NCBI GenBank assembly: GCA_015178975.1
Contig: WHVD01000010.1
Coordinates: 1 to 64,000 of the forward strand
From: Hysterangium stoloniferum
Taxonomy: Eukaryota; Basidiomycota; Agaricomycetes; Hysterangiales; Hysterangiaceae
Direction of reading: 5' to 3'
Length of the DNA stretch: 64,000 nucleotides
Shown here: one piece after another, positions 11,399 to 21,493 of the stretch
How positions within the stretch are numbered: the first letter of the stretch is position 1
Layout: each line of letters opens with the position of its first letter
Notes under the pieces: generated by a model
The model's database searches: none
What the model was told of the DNA's origin: nothing
What the model saw: only the letters and a program-made list of their open reading frames with translations
Translations under genes and position numbers: made by a program

Positions 11399-11522
11399 GT
11401 TTCTAACTACGTCAAGAACGCATCTCCAAGTAGAATGAATACAGCAATTTGTTACATGCAAACAGGAAAATATGGATCCTATCATTTTATTCATATTCCC
11501 CTGGATCTTGACATGAACCGTC
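11399..11522. repeat. Duplicated segment, copy 1 (paralogue at 15538-15667)
   Basis: This segment and 15538-15667 align over about 125 bases at high identity, for example GGAAAATATGGATCCTAT and CCCCTGGATCTTGACATGAA in both. The minus strand of both reads TVHVKIQGNMNKMIGSIFS or a near-identical peptide, which may be a relic of a coding exon. This copy ends at the insertion point of the palindromic element. Confidence 0.85.
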
Positions 11523-11834
11523 TGTTGGAAACCACTAAGCCAACGTTGGCTTAGTGGTTTCCAACATAAAGTAAACTCCGACCCGAAGGTCAGTAGTAAC
11601 TCCCCTATGACTTGTTTAAGGCCGGTAGCCAACATTGTGTGGGCCAACATATATATTAAGTAATTTTTATCCCTCTTAATGCCACTTATAAGTTATTTTT
11701 GCCACTTATTTTTGGGCTTGAAACTATTGGTATGGGCGGGGATTGAACTCACGACCTTGTGGGGTCTTCGGAGTATCGGAGTTTACTTTATGTTGGAAAC
11801 CACTAAGCCAACGTTGGCTTAGTGGTTTCCAACA
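11523..11834. mobile_element. 312-bp element with 59-bp inverted ends, each holding a 44-bp perfect palindrome
   Basis: Bases 11523-11581 and 11776-11834 are exact inverted repeats. Within each end, 11523-11566 and 11791-11834 are themselves perfect palindromes, identical to each other, starting TGTTGGAAACC and ending GGTTTCCAACA. The flanks carry CCGTC on both sides (11518-11522 and 11835-11839). The paralogous unfilled site near 15662-15668 (AACCGTCTGCGTG) supports insertion. The 5-bp duplication and TG..CA ends are LTR-like, whereas the long inverted ends are foldback/MITE-like. Between the ends lies GATTGAACTCACGACCTT (11746-11763), which resembles a tRNA T-arm read on the minus strand. 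Confidence 0.88.
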
Positions 11835-11839
11835 CCGTC

Positions 11840-12435
11840 TCCCGTGTTGCATGAAAGGGCTGGGCTTAAACCAGCATAATTATTTAAAGAAGAAATTGGG
11901 ATTTTATTAATAATGGGGATATCTCATTGAGGGGGAGTATTGGTAATAAAATATAATATTAGTAAATGTTCCTGATGACTCCATCACATTCCATTGTAAC
12001 GAGTCAGCGGCTCACTAATGCTATGTTGTGGGGTTGGCAACTCAATATCCCATATCCGGAAATATTAGTAATTAGCTAGTATTTATTTAGTATAAAAGAC
12101 TCGATAACATCTCAAATATAATAATATTATCATCCTTTGACTACAGGATCAGGGCTGGGAAATTGTGGATACCATTGGTGACGTATGTCACGTCATCAAA
12201 CACATTTTATGAAAGCGCTGTAATTTGTCGATCGTTTACGTAATATTGACCATATGCCATCAAATAAGGTTTCGAATATTCAAACCACACCGTCCGATCG
12301 GCGCTTTTGTAGCGTTAGCTATAGTTTGTCTGTTTCTCAAAGCGCCCGATCCTTGTGAGTCAAATTGTTGAAACGAATATTATAAAAATTTCCAGCGCCA
12401 CCTGAATTTTGATAGAGAATAATGGACTATAAGCA
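11840..12435. other. Intergenic; possible decayed copia LTR around 11925-12130
   Basis: TTGAGGGGGAGTATTGG at about 11926-11942 looks like a polypurine tract running into an LTR start. GTATAAAAGAC near 12101 is a TATA-like signal, and GGATCAGGGCTGGG near 12149 resembles a primer-binding site. No target duplication was found, so this is tentative. The rest is the upstream region of the GH89 pseudogene. Confidence 0.3.
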
Positions 12436-14967
12436 ATGGCAAGCCACGTGCATCTTTATATGGCTACGCGTTCTAGCGCATTTTCGAAGCGTTCGACGTT
12501 CATCAGCTGTCCCCACCAATATCACTCTGTCATGCTTATAAGCTACTCTCTTGGTTTGCTTTGGGCTTCGTCTAGTGGCTTTCACCACGAGAGTCTCTAT
12601 CTTTTGTTGCTCGGTGTAACCACCGCGACGTTGTCGAGTGCGGTCGATATCACTGGTAGCCTGGATGGCATTCATGCGCTCGTCAAACGGCGCATACCTT
12701 CTCACGCGAATTCTTTCAAATCCGAACTGGTTGACGGTGATAATGACTCGTTTATTTTGGCAGACTCCAAGTCAAACGCGCACCAGCCAACCTCAACCAT
12801 TGACATAAAATGTATATCAGTCAGTGCATGTGCCCGTGGCTTATATGTAAGTAAGCCATTTGAGGACCGTTGTGCAAACATTGACGACATATCCCAAGGT
12901 ATCTAACGGAGTTCGGGAATGTCGACATACATTGGACAGGTTCACACCTTGATCAATTGGCGAAACATCTCCCCCGCATAGGAAAACCCATAAAAGCCAG
13001 CTCCATTGTACCTTACAAGTATTATTTTAATACTGTCACTTTCAGTTATACGACAGCATTTTACGACTTTGATCAATGGTCGCTTTTGCTCGATTGGATG
13101 GTACTACCTGGCATTAATTTGCCTTTGTCATGGGTCGGATACGAATTCATTCTCGTTGATGTTTTTCAAGAGATTGGTCTTAGCGAGGCGGATATCTCAA
13201 GCTTCCTCTCCAGTCCCGCATTTTTAGCCTGGAATCACTTCGGGAATATCCATGGACGTTGGGGCGGGAACTGGACATTGCCTCAACAATGGGGTCAATG
13301 ATCAGTTCACTCTCCAAAAACAGCTTGTTAAACGTATGGTCGAGCTGGATATGACTCCCGTGTTGCCTGCATTCACAGGATTTGTTCCTTGCGGGATAAC
13401 GAACTTGTACCCCAATTTGAAAGTCGTTAACGGCAGCGCCTGGAGTGGTTTCCCGAGTAATTTAACTAATGATCGCTTTATGGACCCCTTCGAAGATATC
13501 TTTGAACAGATCCAGAAATCATTCATCACAAAGCAGATTGCCGCCTACGGCAATTTCTCCCACATCTATACCCTCGATTATTTGCGGAATGTCTCCTCCA
13601 ATACGTTCAATAGTCTCCTTGCCGCCGATCCTCAGGCCACAATGATGATTCAAGTCTGGCCTTTTTCAGCGATTCCGCTTTCTGGAACCTTGATCGCATT
13701 TCTGCGTATCTAGGGGGGGCGCCCACGGGTCTACTCATTTTGGATCTTTATACTGAAGCCCAACCACAATGGTGACTTGCTCCCTCATATTTCTATTTTC
13801 TTTACGTTCACATTTTATTACAGGCAGCGCACATCGTCGTACTTTGGAAGACCTTGGGTTTGGTGTGCCTTGCATGACTACGGAGGAAACAAAGGATTTG
13901 AAGGTTACTTGAAGAATGTGACGGTAGCGCCGATAGAGGCCCTCAACTCTCCGAATAGTTCGATGAGAGGCTTTGGTCTTACCATGGAGGGGCAGGAAGG
14001 AATTGAAATGATCTACGACATCTTTCTCGACCAAGCTTGGTCTTCTTCACCACTTAACATCTCCAGATATGTATCGTCTTGGGTAGGCCGCCGTTATCGT
14101 ATTCCAAAACTACCAGTCACCGTTCAACGAGCCTGGTCCATCTTATCTAATACGGTGTACAATAACACAGACCCTAATACCTAGGCGACTGTTAAGAGTA
14201 TTTTGGAGCTTGCTCCGGCTTTGACTGGACTTACCAACTGTACTGGCCATCATCCCACAACGATATTCTACGATACCAATAGCAGTATTGTTGTTCCCTT
14301 GAAACTTATGGTCGAAGCGAGCAAAGAACACCCCGCGTTGAAAAGGATTCCGGAGTTCTCATATGACGTCGTTGATCTCGGGCGGCAATTGTTGGCCAAT
14401 CGTTTTCTCGAGGCATATCAACACCTTGTTGCTGTTTATCAAGCGAATGGCTCCACCCCCGATGCAGTCTCGGCAGCTAGCCAACCTCTCCTCACCATTC
14501 TTTGCGATCTCGACACCCTTCTTTGGATGAATGTTAATTTCCTCCTAAGCAACTGGATCAAAGCCGCACATGGCTGGGGCGCAAGCAGCAATGACTCCCA
14601 GTATGCCGACTACTTAGAATACAACGCTCGTAATCAAATCACACTTTGGGGACCTGACAGGGAGTTCAACGATTATGCATCGAAGCAATGGGCTGGTATT
14701 GTGGGACCGTACTACTTCCCAAGGTGGACAATGTTTACAACATATTTGAAGAATACGACGCAGACAGTACAACCATTCGACTCGCAAGTGATCAACGCGC
14801 AGTTGCTGGTATTTCGAAAACAGTGGGATAGTCAAATATGGGGGCAACGCAATGGTGAGACTTGGGTGGCGCGGGGAGATACTTGGAAGACAGTTGGGTA
14901 TTGGCGGATTATGCATAAATTAAATTACCGAAAGAGTACACTATTCAATATTTTATCGTTGATATAG
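12436..14967 (+). pseudogene. GH89 alpha-N-acetylglucosaminidase (NAGLU-like) pseudogene
   Basis: Intact relatives remove terminal N-acetylglucosamine from glycans and are secreted or lysosomal. Exons: 12436-12846, 12912-13771, 13824-14967, with introns of 65 bp (GTAAGT..GGAG) and 52 bp (GTGACT..ACAG). Landmarks in order: a hydrophobic N-terminal segment LYLLLLGVTTATLS, VKRRIPSHANSF, SACARGLY, FNTVTFSYTTAFYDFDQW, GINLPLSWVGYE, FLAWNHFGNIHG, MTPVLPAFTGFVP, VWCALHDYGGN, GLTMEGQEGIEM and YLEYNARNQITLWGP. Lesions: an extra G near 13290 shifts the frame after LPQQW, a lost base near 13668 shifts it after MIQVW, and TAG at 14182-14184 stops it before ATVKSILELAPA. A fourth defect is a deletion of about ten codons after HIYTLD (about 13574) that removes the YNEN-type segment carrying one of the two catalytic glutamates. 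The other Glu block (TMEGQEG) remains. Family identity is certain; start and last exon end are less so. Confidence 0.93.
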
Positions 14968-15537
14968 CTTAATGGGGAAATAATACGTCAAACGGAATCC
15001 TACGCATACAAATCTTCACGGTCTAGAGCTCCTGGAATAATTTCTTTTGGTCACTTACTCCTGCATAAATAATCTATGTACGATCGACCAAGTATCGCAG
15101 TAGCTCGTTGACAGATATATGTCTCGGTGTGCTGGAGTTTGAGTTGATGTGGCGTTGGGGGGGTGGGGGTGGAGAGAGTGGTCGAACAAGGCAGGGCTTT
15201 ATACATAGGAGGTTGAGTTGTCGCACTGCTCCAACCGAATACAGGCGTGTGCCCTCAGTCTCACTTCATTCCCAGACTATATTCATTAGATGGATTTAAT
15301 TATAGTGATTAGCCCCTCCATCGATCCATGCCCGCGGATTTTGCGTACTATTGTTATTGGAGGTAAAAAATAGTATATATTGAGCAGGTACCACTGCGAG
15401 AATCCTGAATTTCACCTACATATAAAATAAATACCAGCATTTAAATATTCAGACTATATACATAGTTAATATCCTATATTTCCGATAGATATAAACCAGC
15501 AGAAAACGTCTTGTGCGTGGTCTATGATTTATTCCAA
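14968..15537. other. Intergenic, no supported gene
   Basis: The stretch contains a G-rich run at about 15147-15172 and AT-rich DNA. No domain is seen in any frame. Confidence 0.5.
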
Positions 15538-15667
15538 TCGTTTCCAACTACGTCAAGAGCACATCTCCAAGTACATATAATGAATAGAGCGATTTGTTAT
15601 ATGCAAAGAGGAAAATATGGATCCTATTATTTTATTCATATTCCCCTGGATCTTGACATGAACCGTC
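15538..15667. repeat. Duplicated segment, copy 2, with empty insertion site
   Basis: This is the paralogue of 11399-11522. The homology runs on through ACCGTCTGCGTGTCGAGATG, which matches the right flank of the palindromic element (ACCGTCTCCCGTGTTGCATG) without the 312-bp insert. Minus-strand ORF 15553-15750 shares TVHVKIQGNMNK with copy 1. Confidence 0.8.
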
Positions 15668-16271
15668 TGCGTGTCGAGATGGCCAAGTTGACCTTTTGAA
15701 ACCATAGCGTACATAAACACCACACTGATACCATCACCCTGAAAAATCAAACGTATCTTAGAGCCAAAGTCATTACCAACTCTCGTTCCATCTCTGTAGA
15801 GTAAGATTGTAAAATAAAATTTACGAATGGGGGATAATCAAGAAGATTCCCTATTTATTCGAGGAGGGGTTGAACTGTGGTTTCCATATAATCATCTTAC
15901 TAACCGGTCAATTACGCCCCCAAATGGGCCAAAATTTATTAAATTATATGCTAAATTGAGATGACGTGGTTTTTAATGCGTGATTATAATATATAAGAGG
16001 TGTAGTGTCAGTAAGCATTAAATTGTAAAATTTGAGATTAGAGGACAAAGCAGTATTCACCGTCATGTATTTCAAAGTAAAATGGTTGGTTACAATATAA
16101 ATCATTCAGGTAGTTTTTTTTTAAACAGCATACATCACGGTGTTGCTTGGGAAATATTCATATTAATAATAATAATAAACTTGACATAACTGGTCAAATG
16201 AATTTGAATTTATTTTGGGGGTTGCATTTTTCCTTCTCGACTATGGCATTTATAAGTATGCAGTTATGTAG
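15668..16271. other. AT-rich intergenic stretch
   Basis: Nothing beyond short AT-rich frames is visible here. Confidence 0.5.
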
Positions 16272-16318
16272 AAGATACCTCAGTCAATTCCACTATGTCG
16301 TGACGACTGAGTTATCTT
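16272..16318. repeat. Hairpin with 14-bp stem (one mismatch)
   Basis: AAGATACCTCAGTC (16272-16285) pairs with GACTGAGTTATCTT (16305-16318) with one mismatch and a 19-base loop. The ATACCTCAGT arm is shared with the hairpins at 5695 and 39446. Confidence 0.85.
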
Positions 16319-16454
16319 TTGTTATAGTTGCAACAGGCTGGCAACCAGTCAGAACACCAAGTGCGTCAGAGTTTGCAAGTGTACCCCAGACTGCACTTTG
16401 GAGTCCAAATTAATGTCCCTACCAAAAGCCAGAACCCCCGTCACATGCCACGGT

Positions 16455-16641
16455 TTAGTTAGAAGTTGTTGCGCAGGTAAATGAATCTTCCTGCAAAAAT
16501 GTTTTTGAGCAACAATAAAAGACCTGGGTTTCATCTGCAATTGATTTTGGGTCATGAGTGTGCAGCCACGCAAGATGTTGCTTGGTTTCGGTGTTATGCC
16601 GTTTGAGATCGTGTTTTCGGGTGAATGTGATATTGCAATGC
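16455..16641 (-). pseudogene. Zinc-finger fragment, left arm of an inverted duplication
   Basis: Read leftward from the palindrome centre at 16642, this arm encodes CNITFTRKHDLKRHNTETKQ, then CCSKTFLQEDSFT, the pattern of a fungal C2H2 finger region (C..F..KHDLKRH). It is a mirror copy of the right arm at 16643-16823. The first finger lacks a full pair of cysteines in the visible frame. It is a pseudogene fragment, not a full transcription factor. Confidence 0.7.
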
Positions 16642-16642
16642 A

Positions 16643-16823
16643 CAATTGCAATATCACATTCACGGGCAAACACGATCTTAGACGGCATAACACCCAAACC
16701 AAGCAATATTTTGCATCGCTGCATGCTCACGACTCAAATTCGACTGAGGTTAAAACCAAGGGCTGGTGTTGTTGCTCTTGGACGTTCTTGCGAGAAGATT
16801 CCTTTAGGAGACATGTGTTGTGA
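16643..16823 (+). pseudogene. Zinc-finger fragment, right arm of an inverted duplication
   Basis: Read rightward from the centre it encodes CNITFTGKHDLRRHNTQTKQ, then WCCCSWTFLREDSFRRHV, matching the left arm peptide by peptide. The two arms meet in a perfect 19-bp stem (16621-16639 with 16645-16663) and a 5-base loop. Relatives of this sequence would be DNA-binding C2H2 regulators. Only a fragment is present. Confidence 0.7.
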
Positions 16824-16830
16824 TGCGTTC

Positions 16831-17718
16831 CCTTCTTGTTCATCCGCCTCCAATCCCATGAGCATCTTAAAGGGAATTAGGGTGACACACCCACTGTGCT
16901 CTTTGATGACTCTGAACGACTACTCTGTGTGCTTGCTCTAAGAGAGTGTTTAGGGAAAAAATAAATGAAGAGTAGTCAATTGTAACTCATTGCCAATTGC
17001 CCTTGTAAAGTTGACACCGCCGACCCACATCAAGGCTGGTTTGCTAGCTTTGCAGCAATGGCGCACATCTCCAGGTGAAGGCCAAAAAAAACTCATATTC
17101 TCTTGAGTTTCACATCGTTCTTGGAAACGTAGCACCTGCCAGAACCCGTACATACTTCAGAGGCACTTCACGACTCAGCTGAATCATCGTGGCTTGAAGA
17201 AAACTTGCCTATCGTTTGAAGAAGAGTTTAAGTGAGGAGAAGGAGATTCCACATGGATGAAAAGATATGACCGCGTGCGGTGTCTATGACAGAATGTCTT
17301 ATAATAAGATATCGAGGATCGCGATGCATTTGGGAACTGGTATAATAGTAGAGGAGGAAATCACAGAGGCTTGTGGCCGCGCCAAATAGGGTGGCGGTAT
17401 ATTGCTAGTCCACTGAAATGCAAATATGTACTAAAGATGGAGTACGACTGAACTTGTTAGACAGGCACTGGCATAGAAAAGGTATAATGGGGGCATGATT
17501 CACAGCGATGCTAGCGAAGCAGAACAACAAGGGGCATCCTGTTGCTCTTCCCAGCGAGAATCAGAGTCTCTGTATAGCTGTGCTAGCCCTGTGGCCGTCT
17601 GACAAGTCCAGTAGTACTCACTTTCTATCAGGTATTTTCCTTTTGGTCAGTCAGCACGAAGTGGAAATCGAATTGGGTACCTTGGATCATACGGTGGGTT
17701 ATAAGGGAAACCGACAAC
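16831..17718. other. Intergenic, no supported gene
   Basis: Short frames without domains. Confidence 0.5.
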
Positions 17719-17825
17719 ATATGAATGAGACATTGATAATAAAGTCAGTCAAATATTCTGAATAAACTTGTGCAATATATGAATGAGACATTGATAATAA
17801 GGCTAGTCAAAAAAATAAACTTGTG
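17719..17825. repeat. Two-copy tandem repeat, unit about 56 bp
   Basis: The unit ATATGAATGAGACATTGATA.. ending in AATAAACTTGTG occurs at about 17719-17773 and again at 17778-17825, with the second copy slightly shortened. Confidence 0.8.
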
Positions 17826-19385
17826 AATCCACAATCACATGGTAGGTCGATTTAATTTCCTCGAAAGAGTGTTGAGACATAGAAAAAGGCAGAAGAAAAG
17901 TGTGTTGGCCTCATCAGAAGGAATGCACGTCTGTTCGCCTTGAAATAAGCGTCAACGCGACCTCCATGAGACAATAAGTGCAACACACCATGCATGGTTG
18001 CGTGAGAATAACCCAGCCTCACATTCGGCTCGAATTTCGCATTTTAATTGATTCAAGGTGAAACGGAAATAATACAACCGATCATTCTACAACTACAATT
18101 GGGATGGGACGACATTGTCTCATCATATTAATTCCATTGTTCTTGGCCCAACCTTTTTCGTATTATAACGATACATAACTATTGTTTGTGGAAGTTGTAG
18201 TGATATCAATGCCACCCGCATACACCTAATGCGGACTTATTTATGTGCTGTGACCTTCCGTGTTGGGATTTATTGGATTCAGACCACGGGTCATCGAGCC
18301 GCATTGTTCATAGTTTCACGTTATTCCTTGATAACCTCTTTTTTAAAGTCTGTGTATGGAACAAATTGAATATTTAAACACCAATACAGATCGCAAGCTC
18401 AACATCTCACAGCCAATCAGTAAAGAATTGACTAATGGCGCCTCTGTCCCCCCCTTTTCCCCCTTGGACATAGATCTCTGAACCCGGATACAGTATCTAC
18501 CCTCTTTCCATCGATCCAGTATGGGGTATCGACAACCAATAATGTTGAATATTTTGCGGCAATTTACATTCATGATGCTGCTCGTGGGGACATTTCCTTC
18601 TTAGGCACTTCGTAGAATGAGATATTAGTATTGGAACAGTCACTTTCTTTCAAGGCTGTAAATTAGAAACCTTTCTGAACAAATTGAATATACTTGAGAA
18701 GTAACCTATATTGACTGCTAACCCTTGAAAAAGGGCAGATTGTATGCTATTGGCTTCTTTGTTTATCTCCATTAAGATCCGACCCATGCAGAGTTTAATT
18801 TATGTCATATGCATAAAATGATGAAAGTTGGAATTTGTAGTAGATTATGGTGTTAAACAAGCTTCAACATGAAAGGTGTCTATGAGACTGTCATGTCTCC
18901 ATGTTGAGGAACAAAGACACCACATGCATCAGCATTGACTTTTTCGGAACTAGGCAAACAACAGTGGCACAAGCACAAAATAGGGCAATCAGTGATTATG
19001 TATATTTATCTTTGATCCTATGTTTCACCCTTGTGACACTCACACCTCCATTGTTTGCATCACATGTGTAAACCACACACCCCTTGTTGCTTCACCTCAG
19101 TCCATTTGCCTATTTCCTTTATTCATGTCTCCTAGATATTATATGCTAGGTATATGATATTAGTCCATTGTACTGCTGTCACATGAGACTGACATCCATG
19201 AGAAAAAACTGTTACATCTAGTGTACAGTTTCCTGGTGAAAAATACCTTGTGCACCACTTTAATTGCCTTAGTTTTAGTCCTTCCTTGAGTAATATTAAT
19301 GCTCAAATAAACTTACTAAAGTCTAAAATAACAGAATGTAACTCGTAAATGACATGGGTTCTAGGTTTACACCAAAACTTTGTAT
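17826..19385. other. Intergenic, no supported gene
   Basis: About 1.5 kb without a frame longer than 76 codons and without recognisable repeats. Confidence 0.5.
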
Positions 19386-19429
19386 GTCGCACCAGTCACC
19401 TTCCTAAATAGGAAGGTGACTGCTGCGAC
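19386..19429. repeat. Hairpin with 21-bp arms
   Basis: GTCGCACCAGTCACCTTCC.. (19386-19406) pairs with 19409-19429 with one mismatch and a two-base loop. It could be a minimal foldback element or a transcription-blocking structure. There is no gene nearby whose terminator it would be. Confidence 0.9.
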
Positions 19430-19510
19430 AATGAAAAAACTTTACCTGTGGATGACAGGGCTCAAAAAAATGTAAAAAATTATGTCTTAGAAGTTCTATA
19501 CTGTGTTATA

Positions 19511-19590
19511 TACTCTTAAAAATGATTATATACAGAAAACACATTAGGGTTAGGGTTAGGGTTAGGGTTTAGGGTTTCATTTTAAGAGTA
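19511..19590. repeat. Interstitial telomeric repeat within an inverted repeat
   Basis: Four perfect TTAGGG units (19544-19567) are followed by a degenerate TTTAGGG (19568-19574). The tract lies between TACTCTTAAAAATGA (19511-19525) and an imperfect inverted copy, TCATTTTAAGAGTA (19577-19590). TTAGGG is the usual telomere repeat of filamentous fungi. Confidence 0.93.
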
Positions 19591-19604
19591 GGGAACAAAA
19601 AAAT

Positions 19605-19874
19605 ATGGACTCTATTTCTTCTGATGATTACCTGCATCCAAACCCCATTGTTGAAAGCTGGCAGGCCCTGCTGCTTTTTGAAGTCTCAAACAGTTCATGT
19701 TCAAGTAATCCAATGGCTTCTTTGTCAACATCTATGGCAGGGAATGGTGGTACCTGCTATAATGTATATGCTATGAGTGCTTCAATAGGTCTTGAAATAG
19801 TTGTGTATGTTTGGGAAAATCCTCAAAAGGTGGGCCATCAGGGGATAATTGGGTGTAGGACTGTTTCAAGATAA
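19605..19874 (+). CDS. Unrecognised short open frame
   Basis: An 89-codon frame with Ser-rich and hydrophobic parts (SSNPMASLSTSMAGNGGTCY). No domain is recognised and no second copy lies in the window. It starts 30 bases after the telomeric tract. It may be part of a decayed element together with the minus-strand frame at 19916-20272. Confidence 0.2.
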   Translation: MDSISSDDYLHPNPIVESWQALLLFEVSNSSCSSNPMASLSTSMAGNGGTCYNVYAMSASIGLEIVVYVWENPQKVGHQGIIGCRTVSR

Positions 19875-19915
19875 GAATAGTCATCACATAGGCTGCAGGT
19901 ACTCATTGGATCCAT

Positions 19916-20272
19916 TTATCCTTGTTCCTTGCACCAGAGTCTAGGTTCATATGCACCCAATAATGTATCATGGCAATTTGTATTGAAGAGAGAAAACAAT
20001 ATGACATGGTTTTTAAGATAGGTGGATTCAGCCTTCAACTCAGACATAGTCTTCCCAGTGTACAGGTAATCCAAAGCAGCTCTTCTAACTTGTTTTGGTA
20101 TCTTCATCAGCTTGTTAAGGAATGGAAGGTGAGGTTTCAGAAGAGTATCAAACATTGGAAATGATGGATAATGAAAGTAATCCAAGATCTTGTCAGCTTC
20201 ATGTGGTAATGTTTCACCAGGAAACTGTACACTAGATGTAACAGTTCTCATGTTTTGATAATATAATGTCAA
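19916..20272 (-). CDS. Unrecognised protein fragment (118 codons)
   Basis: The frame reads like real protein: KILDYFHYPSFPMFDTLLKP, then MKIPKQVRRAALDYLYTGK and YEPRLWCKEQG, with balanced composition. I do not recognise the family. It may be a fragment of a larger gene or of a transposable-element ORF. No splice sites were placed. It lies just left of the repeat copy that begins near 20405. Confidence 0.35.
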   Translation of the reverse strand: MTLYYQNMRTVTSSVQFPGETLPHEADKILDYFHYPSFPMFDTLLKPHLPFLNKLMKIPKQVRRAALDYLYTGKTMSELKAESTYLKNHVILFSLFNTNCHDTLLGAYEPRLWCKEQG

Positions 20273-20404
20273 GTATAATTTTATTTTGATAATTTACAAT
20301 ATAAAATTCATAAAGCATCTGCTTAATTTGCAAAAAGAAACATGTCACGGCACTTGTGTGGCAGCACAACACCCTGCACAGCATTTTCCTATAGCCCAGC
20401 TGTA

Positions 20405-21155
20405 AGTCATAAAACTTTTTCACATGTCATAGATTATCTGTGCCTCCAAACAAGTTGCCTACAGGTCAACTTATGTACTGAGCTCTGAGTGCCGCAAATT
20501 TCTCCATTGGGCATACCGACAAGAACTACATATATATGTGAAGGTTGTTGGGATTTCTTGATATTTGTGTCAGAAGCCCATTGACGGTGCTTGGAATTTG
20601 CTGTGTTTTCTTTGTTGTTATAATATATTAGTAGGTTGTATATTCAATGCAGTCGATGGACTCTTCACTACAGGACTGTACAGTAGCTCACTGATCAGTT
20701 GTGATCTACAAGGCTTTTGTCACACCCTTCACCCACACAAAAATTTGATGTATATTATTTCTGAGAGAAAGGCTACCGATGAAAAGACGAGTTCACCGCC
20801 CCGCCGACTCCTGGTCTATGTTGTGCCAACAATTCACATGTAATGGAGGGGAGCTACACCACAGCCCACAACCATCAGCAAACAATATCTGATGTTATTA
20901 GAATGTTATCGAGCTCTCTTGTTCTATATCTTACATGTAAATGATTCAAATAACTCCGATCCAAAGCATACAAAAATACGTTGACACGTAATAAACCTTC
21001 CGTTCCTGACACCTGCGAAGGTCAATGTTACCCCAGTTGTGACCAAGCCCTTCATCGATCATGACGACGAGACCAATGATGGGTTGAGTTTGATATGGTA
21101 TAATTAATATAAAATATGAGATGACTAGGTGCGCTGGTTGTCTTCATCACCATGC
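20405..21155. repeat. Downstream flank of Cys/His-gene repeat, copy at 21 kb
   Basis: From about 20405 the sequence matches 30350-31091, 37440-38176, 48470-49183 and 49785-50414. Shared blocks include GATAGATTATCTGTGCCTCC, CGATGGACTC, CCGACTCCTG and GACACGTAATAAAC. The plus-strand frame 20565-20843 recurs in other copies, but with shifted ends, so I do not call it a gene. Confidence 0.85.
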
Positions 21156-21493
21156 TCAATCATACTCTCGTTTTTTGAGATCTTGCTCCACTGCCCCTTC
21201 CACCACCTCCCTGTCAGCGATGTTTTGGAGATCTGGATCTCCCAGGTGACTATATCCAATTTCCTTAGCTATTTGGACATAGCTGCGAATTATAAGTGTT
21301 CGCAGGAGGTCTGAACACTCTATGCACCCCTTCTGATGCCCTGCTCCTGGGGCGCAATATTTGCAGAGGATGAGTTTTGAACACTCAGGACTGGGCATCA
21401 TGTGATTCTGCACCTCCCTTGGTCCGGGGAAAGTTTTGTGACAACTGGGCAGAAGTCACTGATGTGTTTCTTTCCCTTTTCCCACTTTTCGCT
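21156..21493 (-). pseudogene. Cys/His-rich repeated gene, 3' fragment of last exon
   Basis: Reading leftward from 21493, this is the end of the last exon of the repeated gene: CPSC-type region (diverged), PECSKLILCKYCAPGAGHQK, GCIECSDLLRTLIIRSYVQI, IGYSHLGDPDLQNIADREVV, ending EKREYD or similar and a stop at 21156. The frame at CSKLILCKYC is intact here, unlike the 31- and 50-kb copies that share a one-base deletion at that point. The exon is cut at about 21494, where a Tc1 transposase fragment joins directly. Confidence 0.8.

Noticed and set aside
11069..11650. 193-codon minus-strand frame
   Set aside because: It runs through the left inverted end of the palindromic insertion, so it is a fusion of unrelated pieces. 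It has no domain.
12912..12956. Alternative intron 1 acceptor in the GH89 pseudogene (after TTGGACAG)
   Set aside because: It would remove GNVDIHWTG, which is conserved in the family. The acceptor ending at 12911 keeps it in phase.
20565..20843. Plus-strand frame repeated in several gene flanks
   Set aside because: The peptides are similar only because the DNA is repeated. Starts, stops and frames differ from copy to copy, so there is no sign of coding constraint.
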